From Turnera subulata (lineage: Eukaryota > Streptophyta > Magnoliopsida > Malpighiales > Passifloraceae), in the NCBI GenBank assembly GCA_028386065.3, contig JAKUCV010007788.1:134717-198716 (forward strand): 64,000 nucleotides of DNA. The letters run 5' to 3'. The notes under the pieces are model-generated. The model was not told the origin of the DNA, did not search any database, and was given only the letters and a program-made list of their open reading frames with translations. Below, one piece after another: positions 34,112-45,340 of the stretch; within the stretch, counting starts at the first letter, position 1, and every line of letters starts with the position of its first letter. Both the position numbers and the translations under genes were made by a program.

Positions 34112-34402
34112 ATGATCAACCCAAGTTTAGGCCAACATGGAGGACCACACGCAAGTTGCTGGAAAAGTTAAAAAAGGCAGCTCCTAGATATGGTTGCAAC
34201 AAAAGCCATCTGGCTGGTTTTAGCGGTATGGTTTATCAGAAACAATACTTCCTCCTGTAAGCTAAAATCAACACAAGGCAAAACTCAAAGCATTCTTGTT
34301 ATGTAATTTATTAATCATCAAAACACAATTATGTACCATGACTAAATATGGTTAAATCACAGTTTAGCCTTAAGAGGTGATTAACCCAAGTTTAGGCCAA
34401 CA
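34112..34402 (-). repeat. Inverted fragment of the SIRE-like LTR
   Basis: The reverse complement of 34142-34402 matches the first 260 bp of the LTR at 32182. A second LTR start (34112-34136) directly abuts it. The two LTR starts at 32182 and 34402 therefore face each other across 2.2 kb. Confidence 0.7.
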
Positions 34403-34454
34403 GGTCTTGGAAACACTGAAAACATCATTTTAATGTTTCCAAATTTTTAAAATG

Positions 34455-34571
34455 GTGTGAATGGAGCATGCCAGTTGGTAGGGTGCCCACCTTAATAGGT
34501 GTCGATCGAAGCCCGGGAGAGATTAGTCTCGTGTTGACGAGGATACTCTTCTAGTATAAAAAAAAAAATGC
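34455..34571 (+). mobile_element. tRNA-derived SINE-like element
   Basis: GCCAGTTGGTAGGG resembles a tRNA A box and GTCGATCGAAGCCC a B box about 35 bp later. A short tail ending in about 11 A follows. The order A box, B box, body, oligo(A) is that of plant SINEs. TSDs are not clear. Confidence 0.45.
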
Positions 34572-34744
34572 TTCTAAATTTTGTTCTCAAAATGAAATCT
34601 AAGAAAATTATTTTCAAAAATAAATCTTAAAAACATCCCACCAAACAAGATTTTTGGTTTTTGAGAACAATGAAAACAAACCATCCAAGATCATTAACAT
34701 TTCTCTCTATAGTAGGGATTAATTTGATGTCTTAGTTTTTGCTT

Positions 34745-34900
34745 AAATTTTTCTTTTTCTTTTGTATATCGGAATTACATAAATAACTCCAACTCAAATG
34801 CCCCATTCCCCCCTCAATCTTGTCCACTCGGATTGAACCCATGACCCCTTAGAACCCAATCCAAGGGAGATGCCACTATACTACAAGTAGTGTTGGCTAA
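34745..34900 (-). mobile_element. Second SINE-like segment, inverted
   Basis: On the minus strand TAGTATAGTGGCATC (A-box-like) precedes GGTCATGGGTTCAATCC (B-box-like) at tRNA spacing. It may equally be a decayed tRNA pseudogene. Confidence 0.4.
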
Positions 34901-35198
34901 TTTTTTTAAAAAAATAAGTATTACTAGATATACTGGACAAATTAGATTAACTCAATAGGATGCATGCTGTTATTTACTATGGGAGAGGCGCCCAATAAGT
35001 CCTAAACCAAATGATTCTAAAGAGTGGGCATTTCATTGTTAGTTCTCTTTTGGTATCGCATCCATATGTTTGAATTGAATTCAATAGTGGTAACATATAA
35101 TTCAAATTTATTATGAAACTAGTGAGGCGTGGGTTGTCGCTAGGGCCGTGGAGTGATAGACTGGTATCGTAGTCTTTGGTGTGTTTATTTTGTTTGAT

Positions 35199-36300
35199 AT
35201 GATTAGCTTGGTGTCGTGGAATGTTAGGGGTTTTGGTTCTTCTCAGAAACAGGACCAAATCCGTGAGTTGGTGTCAAAAGCATTTGCTATATTTGTTTTG
35301 CTGTGTGAAACTAAGTGTAGTGGATGGAACTATGTGGAGTATGCAAGGTTATGAGGGAGGGGACAATTCAATTTTGTTGAGGTAAAGTCTAGTGGCAATA
35401 CTACTAGTTTGTCCTTATTATGGGATGATGTGCTCTTTAAGTGCGAGCAGAGGTTGCAAGCGAGGAATTGGACCATTGTTGCTGGTATTGTGCTTGGGAG
35501 AAGCAGAGTGGAGGGTTGTGGGGTTTATAGCCTAGCGGCTGTTGATAACAAAACTAACTTGTGGAAGGAACTTGTTGAGCAGATGCATAGAATAGACTGC
35601 CATGGTTAGTTGTGGGCGATTTTAACAAAACATCGGTACCAGAGAATAGAATAAGTGGTTGGGTTTGTGTAAGGGGTACAAGGGTGTTAGCAGAGGATGT
35701 GTCAGTTATGGAACTAAGCGAAGTTAATCTACAAGGGACAAAGTTTACATGAGAAACTATAGAACTTCTAGTTCTAGTAAGATTGACAGGGTTTTTTAGA
35801 TCCAGAGTGGTTTAATTTATTTCCCTCGATTCATTTAAAGGCTGGCAGTAAGAGAGGTTCGGATCACTGTTTGTTAATATTGGCTCAGGATGCGATGGAT
35901 TGATGGGTTGGTTGGCTTCTGAAGTGTTGAAGGATATGCATGTGGGATGAGGCGTGTCAACGGTTTCTTGAGAAGTTTTCTTTGATTAAGAAACTCGGTT
36001 TTGTTAAACAGGCTTTTAAATAATGGAACCAGAAGAGTTTTAGTAATGTGGATAACTCTATTAAGAAGATGTAGTCAGAAATTGATTCTTTTTATTTGTT
36101 GGCAGAAACCAGGAGTCTTTCAGATGTGGAACGTGGGGAAGTGTTTAAGTTAAGGTCAGATTTGTCTAGTCTATTAAGTGTAGAGAGAGAGAGTATTTGG
36201 AGACAAAAATCATGCATTAACTGCATAAGAGTGGGAGATAAAAATACAAGCTTTTTCATGTGGGCATTGCTATCATACCCGAGGAAAGATCGCCGGTAAT
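35199..36300 (+). pseudogene. LINE endonuclease and linker region, broken
   Basis: From the ATG at 35199 the reading gives the SWNVRGFG motif that opens the apurinic-type endonuclease of plant LINEs, a CETK motif for the metal-binding glutamate, and later SDHC near 35860. Downstream, GDKNTSFF (about 36231) is the usual GD.NT.FFH motif before the reverse transcriptase. Several frameshifts and stops separate these pieces. Confidence 0.75.
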
Positions 36301-37606
36301 GTTACCCGAGATGATCTGGACAAATAAAATTACTGCACTTGGATTTGTGGGCCCGTTAAGAATAAAATATACTTTATACTAATGATGTTAAATTGCAAAA
36401 TAGCACCTGTCTTTTTATATTTTGTATTCTTTGGCCTCATCCATTAATAGTCCATGGATAGGTCTTGTTTCACATGCACTAGCCTCATCAACTCCATTAT
36501 TTAGCACAATGATCAAAGTTTACTAATTTTTTCAAAAATTAAAATCAAATATCTTTACCCTAATTTATCTTGGTTGCGCAAGTTGAATATATGGTTTGAC
36601 ATGTTATAACATTATACTTTTATGCTTCTAGCGTGATAGAGCAGTTGAGATGGTTCCTGACAACATTTTACTGTATTTATTTTAAAAACAAACATTTTAC
36701 TATAACTTATGTCGTATCATATTTTTGTAATCATAAAAAAATTCTACTAGCTTTTTTATTCATTAAAAAATTATTAGTCTTCTTATAATCATAAAAATTT
36801 TATGAATCTTTCTACCACATTGATACATATCACCTTCAGTTATGATATAAAAAACTCTTATAATTAGCCAAAAAGATTTGCAATAAATTTAAATTTTGAG
36901 CTACAATATAGTCAAATAAAATTTTAAATTTTTTTAATGAAATAATTTTCATAAATATTATATAAGGAATTTTAAAGTGGTGTACAATAACATAACCATA
37001 TACTTGGTTTTTTTTATACAAGCTTAAGCTATCTTAATCCCATAACCCACCCACACTCCAATATGAACCAGGTGACCTTGGTGAAACAAAAGACTTCATG
37101 TGAGGACACTACATTGGAGCTTGCCTTATTATTTGGTTTTGAAGTATTTAATTGGACATTTAATAAAAACTAGGCACACACCAGTAATAATGAAATTAAT
37201 TGATAATTCTAATATAGTCTGTATTATTCCAATGCATGCGCCAGGTCTCCAACTGAAACTTTGTGTTTATATCAAATTAGGAAACTAAATTAGCGACGAT
37301 GTGTGGCCAGCAATCATCATATTTCCAAGTGCATAAGTAAAATAATATTCTGACATGAATAATGTTGCCAAATAAAAAAAGCTTTTATGAACCATTAATT
37401 CCTCCCTTATTTTTAGTTCTAAAATTACTAATTTTTGACATAAATGGCGTAAATAATACTATGTGTTAATTAAGTAAAATTATTAAATAAGATTTTATTC
37501 TAAAAAAATTTGGCACATATAAATTTCTTAAAAGATTAATTTTTTTAGGAAAAAAAAGATTATTTGGGAACTCCGAATTTGAATTCCGAGGTGTGGGTGC
37601 ATTAAT
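36301..37606. other. AT-rich insertion in the LINE, left part
   Basis: This AT-rich DNA is foreign to the LINE reading. I see no gene, no clear terminal repeats and no family. Together with 37607-39742 it separates the two halves of the LINE. Confidence 0.4.
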
Positions 37607-38576
37607 AGGGATGGCAACGGGTCAGGGTCCCCACCCCCACCCCCGTTTCCGAATTCTTCCCTCGTTCCCCATTCGGGATAAAAATTGCCCGCATCCTCGT
37701 TCCCCACGAGGACCTCGTTTTCCCAATTTCTAATATAACAAATAATTAAACATTTATTTATTAGAATAAATTAAAGTCAATAAATAAATAAAATTAATTT
37801 TTTTGGCTTATAAAATAAAGACATTAATAACATAGTAGTATCTTTAATGTTAATTGCATATTAGAATGTGAATATTACAATATTGCAACAATAAAGGTTG
37901 CCTTATGCTACTGTACCAATGTTAACAATTATATCCATTGTTATCAAACCCGGACAGGCTCGGCCGGTTGAACCGAGGTAACCGTGACCTAGATATAAAT
38001 CCGAACTTTTTACCCTTCCAGGTTGTATCCTCTAAAAAACCGTCCGGGTCATGACGGATTTCCCGATTTTATTGACTCGTTTCCGGTTTTTTCTGGGTCA
38101 AAAGTCAAAGATTTCAAAAAAATATTTTGGTCAGACCATGATCAACCTTTGGTTGGACTTTTATTAAAAATCTTATATATTTTTACTATTATTTCCAATA
38201 CCAGTCAGACCCAGTTGGACCCCGGTTAGAACTCTAAATTCGTGACCTGGCCACTGAAACGGGTCAATGGCCGGGCCGGGTTTAATAACCTTGATTATAT
38301 CTCAAGAATAATTTTTAATATGCAATGAGACAAAATGATTTAAAAATATATTTCAGCATTTTAGATATATATTAATGAATATATTCCTCAAGGATAAATT
38401 TGTATTTTTGCATATATCGGGTCCCATGGGTCAGGGGAACATTCCTCGTCCCTATTATCAAATTTTCCACGGGGCCAAAATGTCCCCCACCCCTGTCCCT
38501 GCGGGGGCGAAATTGCCCCTATCCCCGTTCCCCATATGGGGATTCCCTGCGGGGTCCTGCTAATTTGCCTCTATTA
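37607..38576. mobile_element. Possible hAT-type non-autonomous element
   Basis: TAGGGATGGCAACGGG at the left and TTTGCCTCTA at the right form weak inverted ends. GC-rich CCCCACCCCC and CCCCGTTCCCC words are typical of plant hAT-like elements. No exact 8-bp duplication was found. A smaller MITE is nested inside. Confidence 0.4.
37936..38293. mobile_element. hAT-type MITE, 358 bp
   Basis: Terminal inverted repeats of the form CA(T/A)(T/G)GTTAT(C/T)AAACCCGG are flanked by the exact 8-bp duplication ATTATATC (37928-37935 and 38294-38301). It has no coding capacity. An 8-bp TSD is diagnostic of hAT. Confidence 0.85.
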
Positions 38577-39742
38577 CCATTGGTAGGTGCATACTTTGGA
38601 GTTTGGAATGGAGTTCATATTGTGGGTAGGAGGTGCAATTTTGGTAAGTTTCTAAAGTCTTATGATAAGTAAGATTTATATGTATATTAAAAGAAAAAGA
38701 AAAATTTCGAACTACATATAAAACTCATACTATAATCTAATCTCTTAAAACTTTAGACTAATAAAAAATTATACAAAATTCTAAAAAAAAACCAAACTTA
38801 CTTTTATTAATGAAGTTTATCATTTTTAAGAATCAATAGTTTCAAACATTTTTTGTTTGATTTAACATAGATATTAAGTTTAATTTTTGTAAATAGTGAT
38901 TTTATAGTTTTTTTTATACTAATCGAAGATTTTATTCATGGAGAAAAAAGGAATACAAAAAGAAGGTCATTGAGGCAATGACACAATACAATCTGCTGGA
39001 GCCTCGACGGTAAAAGAAAACAAGGAAAATTACACGTAGTGATGCAACAAAGACTAATGCAACAAGGACTGATTTTTATAGTTTAAGAAATAACTTGAGT
39101 GTTAGAAAATAAAATGATAAATAATTCTACTTGATTATGACTTACCTGGTTATTACATAAACCTTTTAATCTTATCAAAAGAATTAGAATATATCATGAT
39201 AAATTTCTAATTTTTAATATAAATATTATTGACATAGTATTAAGTACTTTTATGCAATATTACATAAAAAAAATTAATATTTAATGAATTTGAGAAAAAC
39301 AAATTTTATAAAGAAATGATATTATGTGTCAGTAAAATATATTTTGGTAAAATGGTTGAATTGGATACTATTTTTTCATATTTATGTTTGAAATTTTTAT
39401 TATTTAATGGTTGGAAACAATAATATTTTATAATTTTGTAATATTTATTTTTCTTGTTTCAAAAATTTTGATGTACCAAAAGAATATTTTTGGATTTCTC
39501 CACAGCTTATTACTCGCAAAATGTATCGGAGCGCATTCACAAAAGATTTGGCACTCACATGTTACCGTTAGAGTGCAATTTTGGAAAGTTTGTGGGTAAT
39601 TCTATAAATAAAAGAATTTTAAAAAATGTGCAAGTAGCAGACAAAAAATTAAAGGCAGGCTTTTTATTGGTCCAACTAGGCATGGGTAAGTTTACCCAAC
39701 ATTTTGCCCAGGGTAGGATAGAATTACCCTTTTCATGTAGTG
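38577..39742. other. AT-rich insertion in the LINE, right part
   Basis: No gene is seen. A minus-strand stretch at 38930-39010 ends in AATAAAATCTTCG and resembles the 3' tail of another LINE. The word GTGCAATTTTGG(T/A)AAGTTT occurs at about 38630 and 39572. Confidence 0.35.
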
Positions 39743-40610
39743 GCTTGTAATAAAGGCAAAAGAAATTCTATGCACCATGTGATGGTTAATGGAGTAGTTC
39801 TAGATGGTCCTAATGAGATTAAGGTAGCTGCAAAGGAGTATTAAATGCTTTGAAGTTAGCTTAGGGTTGCAGATTAATTTTTCTGAAAGAAGATTGGGAT
39901 CAATTTATCTGGCAATAGATCTAATGAATTGGCTGCCTGTTGTTGAGTAAAGTGGAACAGTTTCCAATCACTCACCTCAGCTTGCCTCTTGGTCTGAACA
40001 TGCGGAAACTGAAGTTTTGGGGAGCCCATTTTGGATCGAATCAGGTTCAGACTTGCCGCTTGTAATGGTAAGTTTCTCTCTTTGGGTTTACTTAGAGTTA
40101 TAATTTGCAATCTGTCCATTTATTATTTATCACTATATCCTATTCTTATTAGGATTGCTAAGAAGATTGTTAGATTGCAAAGAAGTTTACTATGGAATGG
40201 GAGTGGTGATGAAAGGAAAATATGTTTAGTTGCGTGGGAGAGGATTGCAAGGCCCAAGGCTAACGGAGGAATGGGAATCGAGTCGATTTTGGAGAAAAAT
40301 CGGTGTTTATGTTCAAGTGGATGTGGAACTATATTAATGTTGACTCGGCTGCTACCTTTATATCGTCGTGGATTTCAATTATCAAGGAGTATATCGACCA
40401 CTCATCTAGTGGTTCTTAGCCTTGTTTTGATTCCAGTACCGCTTCTAGTGTATGGAAAGAGGGAGGTGGTGGCAAGTACTGGCTCAAGCCTGGGTAGCTT
40501 GGTTGGCATGGAGGTGGGGTCTGGTACTAGATGTTGATATTGGCAGAACCCCAGCCTTGATTGTGGAGCTCTAAATTTGACTTTTCCTCGCCTCTTTTCC
40601 ATCACACTGG
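39743..40610 (+). pseudogene. LINE reverse transcriptase C-terminal region, palm deleted
   Basis: The reading resumes with the post-endonuclease linker (VNGVVLDGP) and jumps near 39845 to the segment after the catalytic palm (GLQINFSE-like). It then continues through YYLSLYPI, LLWNGSGDERKI and ARPKANGGMGI, which are standard in plant L1 proteins. The palm with its YADD box is missing, so about 1 kb was deleted. Frameshifts remain elsewhere. Confidence 0.75.
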
Positions 40611-41580
40611 ACCAGAATGTTGTTGTTGTTGTCCAAAAAAAGAAAATAGGCCTAAAGGCCTTGGATTTTATTAATGATAACCGGATTACAAAGATAAATG
40701 GAACCCCAAAGGCCGCAGGCTCACCAATTCCCTACACTAAGCTCCTACGGTTTTATAATTTTCAACCACAGTGAGCGATTACAAAGAGAGAGAGAGGGGA
40801 AGCACCAGCACACACATAGAAGAAACATAGGATAACAAGGGTTGAAGGATAAAGTTTAGGAACAGATAAGGATAATGAGAGCTAAATTTAAAGGAATTTA
40901 AGAGAACGAGAGATAAAATTAAAGGAGTTTTAAAAGTGCGAGAGCTAAAAGTAAATGAGTTAAGGGTGCGAGAGATAAAATTAAAGGATTTAAAGATAAC
41001 GAGAGATAAAAGTAAATGACATAAAAATAAAGAGTTAAGGGTTGCGAGAGATAAAAATAAATGACATAAAAATAAAATAAATTAAATGTACATAGTTGTG
41101 TGTTTGTGCGCCCCCTCCCTCTCATGCTTATATAGTGGTGGGACTTCCTTGTGGGGGCCGACTACTGAGCTGTATCTGGGGCATCGCTCTCTCCGCACTT
41201 GTCTGTACCGAGTCTGTGCATTGACACTAGGTGGGGCTTCCTGCCTTTCGGCAAAACGACTTCCCTACCCCCCATGGTTTACCTACAGCCGTAGGTTGGG
41301 ATCGAATGGGTTTTCCTTTCCCCGCAGAACTGTACTAGCGAATGGGAGATCTCCCTTTACCCCACAGGCGCTTGCGTGCCATGTCAGCCCAAAGCTTATC
41401 TCGTTATGAGAGGCCCCAAAATTTGTTCTTTCTTAAGACTTAGTTTCCATGGGCCTGCCCCTCGCTCAAACCTGCCTTCAGCCTGCTGACCACTCGGCCC
41501 TTTTGTGGACTGTTTTGCCTGTCCCTAACCCATCTTTAGCCCAATCCACAGGGGTGCAGAATTTAGCGTTAACAATTGTG
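40611..41580. other. Unclassified insertion in the LINE
   Basis: It begins near AGGCCTAAAGGCCTT and contains degenerate repeats of GCGAGAGATAAAA(A/T)TAAA (40850-41080), then a GC-richer part with a TATATAG motif (41129). It interrupts the LINE between the RT end and the zf-RVT region. I do not recognise the family and found no matching termini. Confidence 0.4.
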
Positions 41581-42359
41581 CATGACGTATTTCAGGTTGT
41601 TGATAGCGAGTGGGTTTGAGTACCATATTGGACGAGACAATTATTTGTATGGGAAGAAGTTTGAGGCTAATAATCTCAAGGAGATGCTGCAACATGTTAC
41701 CTTAATGTGAGGAAGGATGATAAGTGGGTATGGAGGGGTAGCAAAGACGCATTTTTTCAGTTAAGACAGGTTATCTCTCTAAAATATCTCAAGGAGATGC
41801 TGCAACATGTTACCCTTAATGTGAGGAAGGATGATAAGTGGGTATGGAGGGGTAGCAAAGACGTATTTTTTCAGTTAAGACAGGTTATCTCTCTAAAATT
41901 TCTCTTAATCCTTGTGATATTTTGAAGCTTTGTGTGTGGTTGAGCCTTGCTCCACTAAAAATTGAATGTTTTCTTTAGATGACTTTTTATAACGGGTTGG
42001 CTACAAGGTCTAATCTCCTTAGACGTAATGTTATTAGTGGAGGGGATGCTCTTTATATCTTTTTGCAGAATGGAGGGTGAGAGTAGAGATCATCTGTTTT
42101 TACACTGTCAGTTGTCATGGAATATTTGGACTGAACTGACTAAATGGTGGGGTGTATGCCTGCCTCGGTGGAGGATTTTTTGAATCAGTGGCATGGTTTG
42201 GGTTGTATAAAATGTCAATAGGTAGAATAGACTGAGTTGTGTGTGTTTATCCTGTTATGCATTTGGCGAGTCATTGTTGTTGTGACGACTCCCCCTATAT
42301 GTACTCCATGTTTTAAGATGGTTTGTTAATAAAATATTTGTTATATCAAAAAAAAAAAA
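41581..42359 (+). pseudogene. LINE zf-RVT-like 3' end and oligo(A) tail
   Basis: DDKWVWRGSKD, then an ES-DHLFLHC-like block near 42080-42110, are the tryptophan-rich and zinc-binding parts that end plant L1 ORF2. A 113-bp tandem duplication (41675-41787 and 41788-41900) disrupts it. The tail is 12 A at 42348-42359. Confidence 0.7.
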
Positions 42360-43136
42360 CTAGTGAAACTAGTTCCACAATGAATCCAATTCAATTACCG
42401 CACATCAAACCCGTGTTAAAGGTAGCATTGCTCACTTTAAATAACAGTAGTTGTAATAAGTGAAAGATTATCATTGAATTCCAAATTGTTTAAGATCGCA
42501 TTGCTCGTTCAAATTCAAACTGTCTAACACCTCTCCGTTTGGTTACATATGCTGGTAGTGAATAGATGAATCCATTGCATGGATCTGGTTCGTATTGGCC
42601 AATTGTTTTAGTTAGGACGACATATGAGAAAGAATGGTCGACATATTCATCACTAAAGATTATTTTTTAAAAAAAAATAGATTTTGACGCAGATGTGAAG
42701 CTTGTGAGGGGGATAGAGTTGAGTAAATTGTTTTAGTTAGTGTTTATATCATTACTAATTTCTGAGATAATGAAGCCTCTACGTACGTACCTGGGAAGAT
42801 TTTGTGAGTTAGTATGTCTTGAGACCAAGAGCTCTAGAATCAGCTTCTGAGGAGCCTTAAGATGGTCTGCAACATGACCTACATCTCGTATCCTCCTCAG
42901 ACAAGGTAAAGAAGAGTGAACCATCCGTCAGCAAATTGTGTAAAGCATGCATATCCCCTTATGCATAATTACGCCTCCAGTCAGTAGTGCCCGTCCCAGG
43001 TGCGCTCACACACACATGCAAAAAAATTGTGAGAGACCCAGCAAAGTATCTTCTTCAATATTTGGTAGCTTCACCAATTTGCGCATAATTAGTTATGACC
43101 TCCACTTTCATACAAGTCTCTCCAGCTTACCTCTTA
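42360..43136. other. Intergenic DNA, nothing recognised
   Basis: This is the sequence beyond the LINE target site. No gene, RNA or complete element could be supported. Confidence 0.4.
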
Positions 43137-43477
43137 CAGTCCGTTTAGTATCAAATCCAAATTGGAATTGAATTGAATTCATTAAAAATTTAGAATTTGA
43201 ATTCATTATGAAATCAATTCCCATGTTTGGTATAATTTTAATAATATGAAGAATTGAATTCAATTCTAATGTCTCGTACAAATTAAATCATTAATTGAAT
43301 TGTTAAAATTAAGTTCTCTTTGATTCTTTGAAATTGAAATTCATTTGGAATTCCAAATCCGACTGGTTTCACTCGGATTTGAAATATTAACAAAATATTT
43401 ATCTAAAAATAAAAAAAATGGAATTCAATTCATATTTTAAGTTAAATAGAATTATACCAAGCTTACCAAACGGGTTG
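43137..43477. mobile_element. Tourist-like (PIF/Harbinger) MITE, 341 bp
   Basis: Ends CAGTCCGTTTAGTA and TACCAAACGGGTTG are imperfect inverted repeats. The 3-bp duplication TTA flanks them (43134-43136 and 43478-43480), as expected for PIF/Harbinger. The inside is AT-rich with GAATTGAATTC words. Confidence 0.65.
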
Positions 43478-43735
43478 TTATATATTCATTCATTCAGGCG
43501 TGATCTTTTGATATTTCTAGACATCGACAAAGCTAACCTGAAAAGACAGTACATACTGATCTTTCAGCGGTATGCCCTTCTACTCCATAATTTTCCTACC
43601 ATAAAAGAAGAAGGAAAACAGAAAGAAAATCAACTATTTTTGCTACAAGAATAGTGCGTGCAGCAAAGTAATGCGTAATTGAATGCAATATATATACTTG
43701 AGTTGTGAGTTGAGTGCAGTAGGTGGACCAAGGAA

Positions 43736-43994
43736 CAGGGCGGATATAGAGGGGAGCAAGGGGGGTCAGGCCCGCCCTAAGATCCAAATTTATATAAACA
43801 TGGTAATAATTTTTCTCAAATTGGCTTGTAGTTTAATGGAATTTGAGTCTCATTGCTTGCTGTCCCTCACGGATTCAATCCTTACAATTCTAGACAGTTT
43901 TACGACTTGGCCCCTTCAATATTTTTTACTCCCTATTATTCAAGATGGTATTATGATTTGGCCCCCCTAAATTTTATTTCTGGATCCGCCCCTG
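43736..43994. mobile_element. hAT-type MITE, 259 bp
   Basis: The ends CAGGGCGGAT and ATCCGCCCCTG are inverted, and the exact 8-bp duplication CCAAGGAA flanks them (43728-43735 and 43995-44002). It has no coding capacity and lies about 1.3 kb from the 3' end of the B3 gene. Confidence 0.9.
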
Positions 43995-44002
43995 CCAAGG
44001 AA

Positions 44003-45340
44003 GTCTTACAAATTGTCCCTTTGGCTCTCCTGAATATATATATATAATCAGACTTCATTTATTGTACATCTTATAATCATCTCCCTCTCTAGTTAATTGC
44101 TGTTCAAGAAAGAAGAAAAGCACGGGGTGAGCAAACTAGTCTGGTGAGATATGGTGTGCACATAAGATGGACCTGATGTGAGGCTAAAGACGCAGATAAG
44201 GGGACACAAAAGTGCCAAAAACTACAAATTGGCCGACCCCGGAAAGTTTTTTTTTTTTTTTTTTTTGAACGAAAAATGGATGTTCTTATTGAAATAATTA
44301 GCTAAAGAAACGGGTTATATATTGTCAGAAGAAAAAGAAAAACGAAAAAAAAAGAGGGGGAATAATGATACCTTTTTAAAGCTCTGCAACTGTGACTGCA
44401 AAACCTGCGGCCTGCCCAGCCAAGCAGCGACAAGAGCAACAAACCTACCAGGGTGAAAACAGAGAACAGAAGAGAAGAAAAGAAGATACATGCAGTATGT
44501 AGGTATGATGTAGTACAGTACAGTAATAACATCAGATACTAGCTACCTTACCACTGCGTGCTCAGCTTACTTGTACGAGTCAGTAAAGGTTATTAGATAC
44601 TATATATACTACATAAAGCCCACCAGTGCAAAGCAAGAGAGTAAATTAAATAGGAAAAAAAAAGAAAAGAAGAGAAGAGATTGCAGACAGAATATAAAGT
44701 AATAGTTGGAGCGCAGAGAACAGATATGCGTAGAAAGAAATTGGAAACTAAATTTAGTCAGGAAACCACGGCATTGATACATGCGCCGGATACAAAACAA
44801 ACATAAAATCTTTTGGGCAGGAAGGAAACCAGGGCACGGATTTATGATTATGGACCGACTAAGTACTTTTATATATATATATATATAGATGTTTTATACA
44901 AATTAAAGCCGAGAATAAAACAAGAAATTAAGAATTGTATTGGTACCTCCTACCTAACATAGTACTCGGAGTAACCATCCACACCGTCCATCCCCATTTC
45001 TATTCTATATATGTGTACCATATACCGTGTGAGAAGCATTACTTCTGCGCAGATAGTCCCGCCCCCCTCCTTCTTGATATCTTGATGCGACATTTTGGAA
45101 GCTTTGGGATCAAATAATGGGTCTTGGTCGAGAGAATATGCAAGAAAGATAAATGGAATTGGAAAGGAAAAAAAAAAAGAGATAATTAACCAAAACAAAC
45201 AAAAGGAACAGCTAGCTAGGAAGAAGAAGCTAGTGAAAGAAAGAAACAGCGAATTCAGAGTGTTTGTTGGGTGTTTTGGGGGCTGGCTGTTGTGAGTATG
45301 GTGCGTAAATTTGGTAGAGTGAGTTGAGGTTAGGAAAATT
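44003..45340. other. Downstream region of the B3 gene
   Basis: No second gene is seen. A run of about 22 T at 44247-44268 followed by AACGAAAAATGGATGTTC looks like the 3' tail of a short inverted LINE or SINE fragment. The 3' UTR and polyadenylation site of the B3 gene should be in the right part, but I cannot fix them. Confidence 0.4.

Larger units (their letters stand above)
35126..42359 (+). mobile_element. L1-type LINE, dead, with nested insertions
   Basis: AAACTAGTGA occurs on both sides (35116-35125 and about 42357-42366), and the right copy follows an oligo(A) tail, which is the signature of target-primed insertion. Endonuclease, C-terminal RT and zf-RVT-like segments appear in order on the plus strand, all with stops. 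The region between endonuclease and RT is interrupted at about 36300-39742, and a further insertion lies at about 40611-41580. Without the insertions the remnant is about 2.8 kb, far below a full plant L1. Confidence 0.82.

Noticed and set aside
34455..34571. Functional tRNA gene
   Set aside because: A and B boxes are degenerate, no acceptor stem pairs, and an A-tail follows, so a SINE fits better.
42360..42560. Second MITE split by the LINE (flanks 34980-35125 and 42360-42560)
   Set aside because: GAATTCAAT-rich flanks look MITE-like, but no inverted ends or duplication could be identified.
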